From Nymphaea colorata (taxonomy: Eukaryota > Streptophyta > Magnoliopsida > Nymphaeales > Nymphaeaceae): a DNA stretch of 64,000 nucleotides. Both the position numbers and the translations under genes were made by a program. Below are positions 10,485-22,595 of the stretch, one piece after another. Position 1 is the stretch's first letter. The number at the start of each line of letters is the position of its first letter. Below the pieces are notes generated by a model that was given only the letters and a program-made list of their open reading frames with translations, was not told the DNA's origin and ran no database searches. The stretch lies in assembly GCF_008831285.2 (NCBI RefSeq), contig NC_045138.2:31715934-31779933 (forward strand). Direction: 5' to 3'.

Positions 10485-13400
10485 ATAAGAACAAAAGAGA
10501 AAGAGAAAGAAAAATGGTGGCAAAGTTGAAGTCTTATAATGTTAAAGGATCGGATTAGTTACTACATCCAGTTTATCTAATGTTAACATTTTTGTATTCG
10601 AATATGAATCAAGAAGACTCTAGTGAACTACATCTGAATTTGAACTCGAATTCACAATCTGAGTTTGATCGAAACTCACCTTTAAACTTGCAACCGGATC
10701 CCAGTGTGACATTCAAGCTGCATCCAAACCACATGACAGCATGTTAAGAACCGACTTTGGATCGACATTTGATGTAAGATAGTTCATTTAGCATAAATCT
10801 GATTACGAATATAATTGCATATTTATTTAAATCTGAATCTCAATTGAATGTGATCAGATGTCATTTCTTAAATCCGTGTCCAATCCAATTTCTTCATCGG
10901 ATGTATAATAACATGTGGGGAGGGGAGATAACTGTTTCGATGATTGGATTCTATGTAATCAGATTCAGATTTAAACCCCTTCTTTAAAATTGAATTCGTG
11001 TCAGACTAATACAAGATCCAACATTCATATATAAATTGGGTTAGATCTTTATTGGTTTTCTGTCGCATATTGATCAGATTCAGTTGTTAGTCTGCATACT
11101 GGATCCCAATCCCATCGGATTTAGATTTCTTTACAAGATCCAACAAAAAAAATATATTCCAAACCAAATCAGCACTCAGATGTATCGCTTTCTTCTACAC
11201 CTACTCTTTTTAATGCAAAGGCCGAAGGTGCATACAATATAATAAGCATTAATCAACTTAACACAGCTAGCATTGCAAATGGGCCGGTCCAGGAAAACTG
11301 GATCCGTGAAAAGTTTTGGATTTGGGTCCCAGTGTTGGATCGTAATCCATTTGCGTCCCTGGCTTCATGATGCAAATATAAAAAGATCTTACCTGTTATT
11401 AGCAGGAAAAAAAAAGATTGAGAAAAAACAATGGCTTGGCAGGACAAGTCAAGTCAGGTCGTGATCGACTCGAACTCAATTTGTTTATAAATGAGTCGAA
11501 CTCAAGTTCAAAAATTTGCTTGTAATGTTGAGTGAGTCAAGTTCAAGTTGTAAGAACTCGACTATTTTAAACTCAACTTGGCTCGACTACACAATGAATA
11601 TTGAATTACAATGAGAAAATCATTAAATGGGTAGCAACTAAACAAGTTAAAACAAGTCGAGTTTGAGCTCAACTAGATTCCAATCTCGAGTTTTCTAAGG
11701 CAAGCTCGAGCTGGCCCAACTCGTTCTCAACTCAGCTTATGTGCAGCCCTTGCAAGAGGGAATGGACCTTGATCCGAATCCAAATTCCATGCAATATGTT
11801 TGAGGTCACGGACATTTCTGGATCTGGTTTTCTAATTCTATACCAATTTGTAAAAATAAATAAAAACACACAAAAAAAAAATTGCTTTGGGATTCTATCC
11901 ATATCCAGGAAGAGAATTGTTGAAGATAAGTAATGGATCAGGAAAGATATGTAGATGTCTTCCATGGGACCCAAAACAAACACCGTTCAACCACAGCCCA
12001 GGGATTTCAAATCCGGGTCCACACCAAGGATATAATTGGATACGGGTCAGTGCTTAAGACTAGCTAGTAAAGTCTGTCGGTTGGATCCGGTTGTGGTCCA
12101 GGTGGACCCTATCCAAAGTATGCTAACCGATTCTTTACTTTGTTAATACGCCGCAATTTATCGGTACTCAACAAATATATCGTAGCCAATGAAGATCTTA
12201 TATTTTAAATGAGAAAAGGTTTTGTTTTCTTTGTTGGCGTATTTTTAAAAGCTTAAGTTTTGTGCCAAAATTTTCCCGATAAGATCCCGAGAAATTCACG
12301 GCCTAGTGAGTTTCGCTCCAGAAACTTGTATAAATGGACTGGCATCCGGATATGAAGCGGTCGATGTCCAACTTCGACATTTCTTGGACCTGATAGGATC
12401 CGGATTGTGCCAGATTTACATGGCTAGATCCAATACCATATTATGGATTCACCATAATAAAATACTTGATAAAGGTTCATAAGAAGGCTTGGGTGCTATG
12501 GATATGACCGATCCGGTTGTGCTTGATAAAGATTCATCCATGGAGATGGTACCAGATCCAGACACATTCTATGTCCATATCGAAGCCAAAAAAGTCTTCA
12601 TATTTTGGTCCCAACTCAAGTGTCTCAGGATGATGATACCACTATATGCTTTAACTATCATATCAGTATTTGTTGTTTTAGTATGTGTTGTTTTGCAGTA
12701 CAAATGGTTGACGTCATCGGAGTTAGGATTGTACAACGAATCGAGCTACCTTGGGCTTGACTCGATCTCGCTCGCATAAACTCGCATCAATCTCGTTTCG
12801 TTTATTAAATAAGTCGAGTTCGAGCTCGAGTTAAAACTCAAGTTATAAATGAGTTGAGTTTGAGTTACACGAGCTCGACTCGTTTAACATGACTCGGTTC
12901 GTTTGTTTTTTTTATTTCTCATGTTATGTCTTTTGATTCTCTCCCTCTCGTCTGTCCCTCCCTCCCTTCCTCTCTTTGTCTCTCTCCCTCCCTCTCATTC
13001 TACTTTTTTTCTGTCTTCTTCTTCCTCCCACCTCCTCTTTCTATCGTTTTTTTCTCATAACATAAAGAAAATGAGAATCATTTTCGCTGACGAGCTTAAA
13101 CAAGTTGAGCTCTAGCTCACACTCAGTTAACCGAATCGAGTTCGAGCTTGCCTCATAAAGCTTGGCTCCAGCTTGAGCCGAGCAATATGTGAGTCAAGCC
13201 GAGTTCGAGCTAGCTTAGCTCGAGCTCGATTCGCTCGCTGAACATTCTTAACATTAGTTCAAAACAGAGACTTGTTGCCTACCAGCTCCTGTGATCATAT
13301 GTGATCCTTCTTTGGATCCATGGCAACATCTTTTCAACTAGTTAGGCCAACAGCTGGTACAAGGTCAGTCATTGGTTTGATTGATCAACCCTATACATAA

Positions 13401-14383
13401 GTCAAAATAAGTATAGGTCTCGGAAATGAAGGGTGCTAACCTAGGTTTTATGCCGCCAAGTAAGTGACAAAGTCTCTCGGTCTCGGTGCAGTTTCTTCAA
13501 GTAAAAAAAAAAAAAAAATGAAAAGTTGTTCTTGTCACAGAAGTCAACATTATAGTTTAGTTCATTCGGTTTACAACCTGAATTATAAACTATGCGGAAC
13601 ATATGACAAATTAATTACAAGTATTTTTATAATGTAATTGTTACATGTTCTCATATCAAAAGTTGTAAGATTATTTACCCTCAACTGTTAATAGAAGTGG
13701 TCTTTTAGCATGAATGGAATATATATTGCCGTCAGCCTGTTTCTTATTGATTTCCACATATGTTCTAACTCAAAGACTCATATGCGACATAAGAAGTTGT
13801 CAAAATATGCATCAAAGAGTTCTCTCTGATTAATTGAAATAGAAGCTTTTTTTTTGTTATGATTAGCAATGAAAAGGTATCAAAATGGTTTTCATGTGCT
13901 TTTTTTCTACATTTGGCATTATTTGATACATAAATATTTTGTTATAACAGGTGTTTCCTGATCGATCCTACCTTGCTTCTTACTTATATATTGTTCTGGT
14001 TCTTGTTTGCCGATTTATATATATATATATATAACCTCACAAGAATGGGACTATGACCAGCATGTTTCACCACAGGATCACCAAAAGATTCCAAGTGCGG
14101 TTATTGAGTGCATAAAACAGGTTTAGGTTTAATCTAACAAGTAAAATATCAATATGATGTATAAAATAAAATGCTAATACAGGGGTAGAATAAAAAAAAT
14201 TTCATGAAGAGAGTCGAATTAAAGTTTTTAAATTTTGGTATTGGTCAAAATATTATTTTTTTTAAATTTTTATATAAGACAAGTAATTTTTTTAAAAAAG
14301 TTATATATATATATATATTTTTTAAAAAAAATTGAGGTAGAGTCGAAACCCATGCCGCCCTCCTTGCCTCCACCCATGCATCC

Positions 14384-14386
<3 letters not shown>

Positions 14387-14442
<56 letters not shown>
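14387..14442. repeat. (TA)n microsatellite
   Basis: A nearly pure TA run of about 28 units. It follows a 14176-14390 segment that resembles the non-autonomous element family at 36921-37643. Confidence 0.9.
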
Positions 14443-14447
<5 letters not shown>

Positions 14448-16811
14448 GCTACTCAACCAACACGAGGTTGAGTAATGGAGATTATGTAATGTAGCTTGGA
14501 CTGCACGGAAGGGGATGATTGTAATGTATTTTCTTGGGGAACATGGGGGAGTAGGAGCAAATCAGATGTTAATCGTGCAAAAAATATATTTAAAATCTTC
14601 GTCGTTTTCTTGGTTTTGGATATTTAAAACTTGAACATCAATATTGCACCTCTTTTGTGGCCATTATTGATGGGAAAGGGTTACGAGGGGCGAATCCGGT
14701 ACAGCGGGTTTGGCTTGAGATCACTAAGCCGGCGCTGGCGGTGAGGCTACAACTACAAGGTTCTATGTTTGTGAGGAATGCAACTAAGTTTTGTCGCAAA
14801 TTTTAGGTGATTGGGATTTCTTACCGCTTTGTAGAACCCCGAAGCTTTCACTTTACTTCTTATTCCTTCAGGGTTTCGAGCTTTCAGCTTAAATGTCCAT
14901 GGTTATTTCTTTTTCAGCACAAAAAGTTGATGCCACAGATATTTAAAACGAAATTACTCCACCCATTGCACCAATATCCTTATAAATTCATGTCTCATAT
15001 TCAGTTTTGAAAAAAAAAAGCACAGGTAAATGGTATCAACTGTTTTTTAAAATGTCGATTTTTTTTTTAAATGTGATTTTGGGTGTTTTTCTTATAAAAG
15101 GAAGTTGCTTTGAGGTTTTCACTGCTCTTCGACTCCATTGTAAATAAAATCAAGCAACAACATTTCTTCCTATTAAGAGCATAGTATAGCTGATTGGTTG
15201 GTAGGTTGGGTTTGTTTCATGTGAATGTTAATTTTTAAGATTACACAGCGCAACAATCAACACTTTAGTTGATGGGTGTAGTATAGTCTCTTAAACCTCA
15301 AAAAGAGAAGTAGCTTTTGCTACCCTTTTCTTTTTCATTGTTGGGTGTCATCGAAATTGGCCGGAATAAAGCTCGGACAATGGTTTTGATTTTATTGTCA
15401 ATTCAAGAGGACCATGTGTCAAGTGTTGTTTAATTTTTTAATGTATTTTCATTTTTTAATTATCTTAATGCATTTTATTTACTCTTTCCAAAATGACCTT
15501 TTTTAATAGTTGTTGCCATTCACAACAGAACCGGTGAATCGGCTTATTCATCGATTCGGCAGTCTCACCGACTCGGTTCCTTTAAACCGATTTTATTAAT
15601 ACTGGTGTCTTTTAACTGGGAAAAGTAAACGACTAGGTGGCGTTACTTGAATGGCTCTAATTAAAGAGCTGCGCTTTCTGGAGACGGTGAAAAGTCGGAG
15701 GCAATCCAATCCAATGCACTACTTTGCCTTTATAAAAATCATCACGCCTTTTAATTAAGTGTAGCCTTTAAACTTGACATGACTTTTTTTCCTCATAAAC
15801 TGCTGGCGGATTGGTTTTCGTTAAGATTTTTAGAGGAAATACAAAAAAAAAAACTAAGGATGTTGGGGGATGCATTTCAAAACCCATCGTAGATCTGAAT
15901 CAAATCACAGAGCATTTGATTGTTCGTTGTTTAAAAAAAATCTTAGGATTTGAAAACTATAGATTAAAAACAGGGCTCTTCCTATTTTGATCTTAAATTC
16001 AACATTTTTTAATGTAAAAGAAAAAAGTAAATAAGGACTTCTAATATGGATCTTAGGTTTACATGAACTATGGATACCATGGCATCACAAAAGCATGACA
16101 TATCAAATCTATGAATTTTAAATGAAATATTCAAATTGCCTCAAAAGACAGTGTAGTTGGTAGGGTTATGTTCTTGTTTAAGGTGGGTCTTCAATTTGAT
16201 TTTTGTGGGCACTATGTCTTTTGAATCGGCGTTAATATCAATTATAAACCCTTACCATATTAGATGTGTCCATAACAACCGATTTAATCAATATGAAAAC
16301 ATCCAAGACTAGTTCCCATCTAAATTTAAAAGGTTTAATATTTATTCCACATTTTAACTTCTCCTTGGCACGTGAAAAATGTAAATGTAGTGAAGCATCC
16401 TAAAAGCCAAAAGGAAGGTTCAAAGGGTTCGATAAGGCAATCGTATCGGCCGATACGTATAGTATCGGCTTATGTGCAGTTTGAATCAGCCAAATGCATG
16501 CAGTCAATTCTATCGACCAATTTCATAAAAAACGGTTTCTAAATGCCACTAAGTTTATTGGCATTCATTAATTTAAGCCCATTTTTGAAAAACTATTATT
16601 GAATCATATATAAATAAAAATAAACACTAAAAAATTGATTTTTTTTTTTAAATTTATGAAAACCGAATCACGTCTTTAACGTATCGTTTAGTAAAACTAT
16701 ACCGGTTGGGAACCTGCTAGGAACTCACTGGCGAACGAAGTCGGCGGTATTCAAGCCGAGCCGAAGCTGCTGGGCGCTGGTTCTGGACCCTAAGCATGGC
16801 GAAGTGGCGGC

Positions 16812-16818
16812 TATAAAT
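16812..16818 (+). promoter_or_regulatory. Candidate TATA box
   Basis: TATAAAT lies in GC-rich surroundings about 1.04 kb before the start codon of the next gene. It is followed by a pyrimidine-rich stretch typical of plant transcription starts. Placement is inferred from motif and context only. Confidence 0.5.
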
Positions 16819-16844
16819 GCCTCAATCACGTTGCAGGAAGCCTT

Positions 16845-17857
16845 CTATCCTTCTCCTTTCTTCGAAAGAGAGAGCTAGAAAGTTATCTCCTCGGAGCAAT
16901 CTGCTAGGGTTTTACTTCTTCCCTTTGAGTTTCGTGTTTCCCTTCCCTTCTTCTTCTCTCCTTCTTCCTCGTTTCTTTGAAACTCTTATCGATCCGGTCG
17001 CTGGAAATCTCAACCCCAATATCATCTGCCACTCGTTGCGATCGACATTTTTCTCATTTTACTTCTCGCGTCGCCGGTAAATTCGCCGACTCGACGTCGC
17101 TTACGAAAGTCTTATATCGACGGAAACCTTGGTTGTGGGAATCGGGGAATCCGCGCCTCTCTTTGCCCCCCCCTTTCCGCCGTTCGTTGGGTCGCCGCTG
17201 GTTTTCCACACCTGAAGCCCGTGAGTTTCTTGCACTTGAAGCGTGGCAACCCTAATTTTAGCGAATTCCCGGAATCCTCGTGATCTTTAACGACAGTTTC
17301 TAGTTTTCTCTTTTCTTTCTTGGCGTTGCCGGATTGGGAATTCCGGTTGCTTTTACGTTCAGGCTTTCTCTCACATTTTTGCGGACAAGGGAGGGATTCT
17401 AGCTTACGTAAGAGTCGATTTCTGATCTGAAGTTCAGTTGCGGGAGAGGTTGGAACCTTGGCGTGCTCGTTTTGAAGGATTGAGGAGCGTAACCGTCACC
17501 TTTTTTCGGTTTTTGATTGTCTAGAGCCTTCGTCTTTGATTGGATCATCGGCTTTGAGAAATTTGAGAAGTTTAGGTGCCGCGGCGTTGAAGAAGATTCC
17601 GAGGGGATCAAATAGACTCCCATCCATTTGAATTTTAGCCTGCTTGAAGATCGGAGGAGGGATTGGCCGTATTTCTGGCGTATAGAAGGGAATCCAGTTC
17701 GCAGATTTTGCTGAGGCCTTCTTTTTCCTGAAACTGTCGCCCTTTGTAGAATTAAGGTTCGTTTTTCGGACTTGGGTTTTCAGAGATCCTAGTTTCTTAC
17801 AAGGTCTAGACGTGGCTTTCTATCCGGAGCTTGAATTCTGGTGTAGCTTCCGTTAGA
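16845..17857 (+). promoter_or_regulatory. Putative long 5' leader without any ATG
   Basis: From just after the TATA-like motif to the start codon at 17858, the sense strand contains no ATG at all, although CAT is frequent. Composition is pyrimidine- and GC-rich compared with the flanks. This is the pattern expected of an exonic leader selected against upstream starts. Transcript boundaries and any leader intron cannot be seen from sequence alone. Confidence 0.5.
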
Positions 17858-20800
17858 ATGGTTGGAGGAGCAAGCAGGAGGGACGATGGGCCCTTGGGGA
17901 TAAACAGATCGAATGGATTTGCAGCACTTGAGAGCCTCCGCAGGAAGAAGAAATCTGACAAGAGTTCATCGAAGAACAAGGGCTCGAAGACTCCGGCAAA
18001 AGAAGCAGAGCCTCAGGTTTTTTGGGCTCCTGCACCGCTGACCGTTAAATCGTGGGCTGACGTCGATGATGACGATGATTACTATGCTACAACAGCTCCA
18101 CCTCAGTCAGTCTGGGGTGCGCCCGAGCAGCAGCAGACCAAGGATACCTCAAGCGTTGCCGAGGTAAGAGCCTTTTTACTTTTAGTCTGTCTCACTTGTT
18201 GTGGCTTTTCCGTGGCCTTAAGATGGATTTTATTGAATATCGTCATACGAATGTTGGTGATGAATGTTGTAGCTGGAGAAAATGAATTTGCATTTACTTT
18301 CTTCGTTGGTGTAGGTTGGAGTTGTTTTATGTCAAATTTGGCCCCTTATGCTCACTGACAGCTACTGGTTTGATAAACTTTCTTTCTTAGTTACGTGTTT
18401 ATTCTGGTCTTTAACTTGACTAAATGACCAATGGCCGACTTCTTTTTTCTGATCGTTTGCAGATGAGATTACAACCAATTTTCTGTGGGGATTTGACGTT
18501 CTAAAGTTTTTGTATGTTTAATGAATGATATTGTTTCTTTATGGTTTTATGTGTGTGCACATGCTCATTTTTGGAAGGTGAACATGATTTCCATGGGATG
18601 CAAATTAGACATGAGACTGGATATGTGTGGTGCACTGCACAAACCGACGAAGAAAGAGAGAGAGTATAATCGCATAAATCCATGTTTTATTTTATCGACC
18701 GTATATATACTGTTTTTGTATATATTTCGTAGGAATTATCAAAAATAAAACATTTAGTATATTAAATTTTGGTTGTGATTTACTAAGTCTATTAGCCAAA
18801 AGAAAATTGAGAAAGGTTTGTAAATTCTTCCAATGACGCAGTTTAAAAGAAATATCGAAGGCATAGCTCACTCATTCAATAACAATATGTGTGTGTGTAA
18901 AGCTTGCATTTGTATTGTGATTAAGCATTGTTGAAGATGATATCTTATTCAAACAGAAGAATGAGACAAATGAAAAAGGCATTGAAGTTCTTATCTATGA
19001 GGGTTTCAAAATCAGCTTCTGAATTTAAACATGCAATTTTTTTTTTTGTGAGAGAATGTGTGTCATGAAGTAGGCAGTGTTTGCTTTTAAATTTGAGTAA
19101 ATAGAGTTCCTTTTATTACAATTTTCAAAGAGCGGTTTTATTTACAATTCACAAATTTTTGGCCACTGATGGACGGCTCTGTTAGATTTCATATACTTGT
19201 TATAATCGATGGACACACACACACACGTATAGCTTTTCTCTTGTTGTGGCCAAAAATGCACTGGAAGTGCCATTAATTCTTCGTACATATAGTCTTAGAT
19301 GGCATGCTAAAGATACCATGAAAGAATTTTTGGTGGTGCTCACATTCCATACATATGTATGCATGTGTGTAGTGTATGTATGTATGTATGTATGTGTTAT
19401 GTGCATACAGATTCTTGTTTTGCGCAAAAAGGTAACAGTGCACTGTTTTTTCTTACAGAACTCAAACATTGTAGAAAGTTTTTTTGCCAAAACAAGAATA
19501 TATATGTATTTCTTGGAAGCAGCACCAAATATACTTATGGTGTTTTTTGCATGTTATCTAAGACTATGAATTAATGTAACTTTCAGTACTTCTTTTGCCC
19601 ACAACAAAAGAGTAGTTGTGTGTGTGTGTGTGTGTGTGTAGCTGTTCTCAGGTTCTTGTCAAAGAGAAATGCACTTGGCGTGCAGAATGATCCATAGAGT
19701 GGTGAGGCTTCTGTATCCTGAACATAGAAAGGTTTCTAAAGTATTGCTGTATTTTGTCTCACCAGTGTTCCATTTCTCGTGAGTAGTTTATGGATTTGAA
19801 AATAGAAGATCTCAGCCAATTGCATGTTTCCTTTTTATGAAATTGAAAGTGTAGTATCTGGCATTTATTAGGGAATTAGACTTTTGCTATTTTATTGTTA
19901 CAGTCTCCATGGAAACTGTTAGTTGCCTTGAGGGGTATAGTGTAGTTGGTTGGGCTGGTAGGCATGCAGACCACATGCCATTAGTTACGTTTGGGTCACT
20001 TGTTACCCTTTTTTCTTTTTCCCTGCAGGAAAGTGAAACTGAAGATGATATGCTGGATGAGGGTGATGATATTGATGAGGATGAGCATGAACATGAACAC
20101 GAACATGATGTGCCTCCTCCAGTTGAACCAGAGGTGAAGAAACCACTTCAACCTGCTGTGGCTCCTAAGGAGACTGAACGACAGCTCTCAAAGAAGGAAC
20201 TGAAGAAGAAGGAGTTGGCAGAACTTGAGGCCGTTTTAGCTGAGCTGGGTCTTAATAAGCCAAGTGAGAAAGAAGAATCACAAGGTAGATATCAAGTAGA
20301 TTTGTTCAATGTTCAACTTCTTGCTTTAAATGACCTCATTTTACTGGTAATGGATTTTAAGGTTATTAGCTGACTTTTTTAATATTTAGGTTCTTTATGG
20401 AGCCAGATTTTCCATTTGTGCCGTAATCTTCTCTAAAGTTCTAAACCGATCAGATTGTCCAAACCTGCTTATTTTGTCCTTATTTGCATTTTATGGTTTA
20501 CTGGAACATGGTAGTTGGACATATTTATGTGTTCCTAGTGCTCTCTCTCTCTCTCTCACTCACATTTTCACTCTTTGGGTGCCTGCTTTAGGAGGTGAAG
20601 TAGAGAAAAAGGGGGAGGAGGTGAATGGAACTGCAGAAAAGAAAGAGGGTTGTTCTACACAAGCTGAGAGCAAAAGTGCCAAAAAGAAGAAGGCAAAGAA
20701 GGAAAAGGCAGCCAAAGAAGCAAAAGATCCTCAGGAGCAGATGAATGGTTCTCATGTTGATGGCCCTGAGGAAGTTGCAGAGAATGAACTAGCTGAAGAA

Positions 20801-20986
20801 GGTACCCCACAGATTGACATGAAAGAGCGGCTGAAGAAAGTAGCTTCTTCAAAGAAGAAAAAATCTGGCAAAGAGTTGGATGGTGCTGCCAAAGCAGCTG
20901 CAATTGAGGCTGCTGCTCGAAGTGCCAAGCTTGCTGCTGCAAAGAAGAAAGAGAAGGCTCATTATAATCAACAGCCTGTGCGGTAA
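17858..20986 (+). CDS. Conserved Lys/Glu-rich plant protein of unknown function
   Basis: Three exons, 17858..18163, 20029..20284 and 20592..20986, join in phases 0 and 1 to give 318 residues. The start ATG has A at -3 and G at +4. The N terminus contains NGFAALESLRRKKKSDK and then VFWAPAPLTVKSWADVDDDD. The middle has an acidic DEDEHEHEHEHD run and ERQLSKKELKKKELAELEAV. The C-terminal third is Lys/Ala-rich, likely helical or coiled, and ends HYNQQPVR. I recognise this as a protein family conserved across land plants, but I know no assigned function. The charge pattern suggests a nucleic-acid or ribonucleoprotein-associated, largely disordered protein (inference). Intron 1 is 1.9 kb and carries several short tandem repeats. 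The TAA stop lies inside a GGTAAGT sequence, but the only nearby acceptor would give a 32-nt intron, so the stop is taken as real. Confidence 0.88.
18164..20028 (+). other. Intron 1 with short tandem repeats
   Basis: The intron contains an AC run near 19212-19226, a TATG-type run near 19372-19396 and a TG run near 19616-19639. No other features were seen. Confidence 0.7.
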
Positions 20987-22595
20987 GTTCCTTCTGTGTT
21001 TGTCTCTTGTGCAGGTGGGAATTCCTTAGTTCGTTTGGTGCATCAGGAATAAAGCCACCGGCCGTGGTCTCACAACGATGATCTTCTTGTTGTTCTGTCT
21101 TTTTGTTTGAAAAAGCTTCCTTTGGCATCTCAATCTTCTGTAGCAGAGCCAGATATTCCCTTAGCTTCATGCGAACACTGATTGCTCTCTGAGACTGTTT
21201 AAATAGTTCAATCTTTTCTTTTGTATATACACTTGGCCACGGTTTTTCTCTGCTAAAGACAAACTAAAACCACCCATAGCTGTTCAGTTTAACTACTTTG
21301 ATCCACTCATCCGTCCTGGAGCTGTTGTAAGGTATAAGGGACGCAACTTCTAGGGTATAAGACTGATCATGAGGCTTGTCTAGCATGTACAGGAATCAGC
21401 CTCATCCAAGGTTGACCTGACCCAATGTCCCTGGGAAGTTGTATTTGATCGCTTGGAAACTACTTTGTTTCAAACTTCCAATACCTAGCGTAGTATCGTC
21501 TTTGTCCATTTAGCCATCTTCGAGGCTGCTAGTTTCATAAGCAAATGTAAACGACACCCTCTTCAATTCCGAACTCGACCAAAAGGACATGGCGGGTAAC
21601 TTAGACCAGTGATGAAACTTGTATATAATCAAAACATCCAAATGGTGTACAGTGATTGAATGAAAACAAGTGCAATTTCTTGGTTTAGTTTGGCTGTTTT
21701 TGTTTGTTATTTTGTGTGGTCTAGTATTATTTCTGATTTTTCTATCCCCTTTGTTTGGGACAAATCAAGCACTTACCAGCCTTTCGGTTTAGCTCTTCTG
21801 GGAAATAAGAACCTTGCAGCCTTCTCTTTCTCCGTGCCTTTATGTATCATTTATTTTGTCTATTTCTAGGGGAAAGTTTTTGTAATAGGTTTAGCAAAGG
21901 CAATGAGATCTGGAAATATTTATCCAAGAAATTTTGAAGTGCATATTGGACTCCGCCCTTTAATCAGTTAAAACTTGAGAAGGTTCTACAGGCACTAACC
22001 TGTACGTATGAAATTTGATGCCTGTTGAGAATTAAACAGTTGCTTGCATGAAACCTACAAACTGCTCCACTATGTCAACCTCCTTGGATCTGAATATTTC
22101 CTAGCTGCCACTCGGAAACCATTTAAATTCTATTTTTCCAACGTAATACTGTTGCAGGAGGTCCACTGGTTTTACCAAGTGCACAAATTCCTGTCACATT
22201 TGGAGAAATCATCACCTCCGTTTGGTACAGAGATTTCTCACTTTCTGCAGGTTCTGTCGCAGTGTGCCGCCAAGGCAGTCACTCGATCGATTTGCACCAT
22301 TAATGACAGGAAGGAATTTGCTGCATGTTTCAAGCTCTGAAACATAGCCGCAACAATTTTTTTTTCTCTCCTTCCTTTACCTGTTTGTTATATATTAGCT
22401 AAAAGGGTGCACTGAGAGCATGAAAGCAAAAGAAACCCATGTTCACGCCCATACGCCCCATTCAAAAAGCGATCTCTGCTCAAGAGTAGATACGGAAAAA
22501 ATGAATTTGAATTATGCCTTCAACTCCAACTGTTCAATAGGTAATCAAAATTTTCCCCATGACACATGGTACAATTACTGCAAGTGGAGAAGTCA
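20987..22595. other. 3' flank between convergent genes
   Basis: This 1.6 kb lies between the stop codon of the plus-strand Lys-rich gene and the stop codon of the minus-strand PsbP-domain gene. It should include both 3' UTRs. No further coding region is supported. Confidence 0.55.

Larger units (their letters stand above)
8871..16811. other. Repeat-rich intergenic region
   Basis: No gene is supported over about 8 kb. It holds MITE-like copies (10361-10484 and related pieces near 9330-9600), degenerate stretches of a GAGTCGAGTTCGAG-type repeat (about 11460-11750 and 12720-13250), and AT-rich segments with GATCGGATTCGAATCC-like words (10540-11160). There is a pyrimidine-rich tract at 12905-13050 and TA microsatellites. 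Short open frames here fall in repeats and look fortuitous. Confidence 0.6.

Noticed and set aside
16817-17255. Open frames of 87 and 92 codons before the Lys-rich gene
   Set aside because: The first starts on the ATG overlapping the TATA-like motif and the second begins with TTG; neither has a recognisable product.
20983-21014. TAA stop of the Lys-rich gene embedded in a perfect GGTAAGT donor, with a good acceptor downstream
   Set aside because: The intron would be only 32 nt, below what plants splice, and the family ends at NQQPVR.
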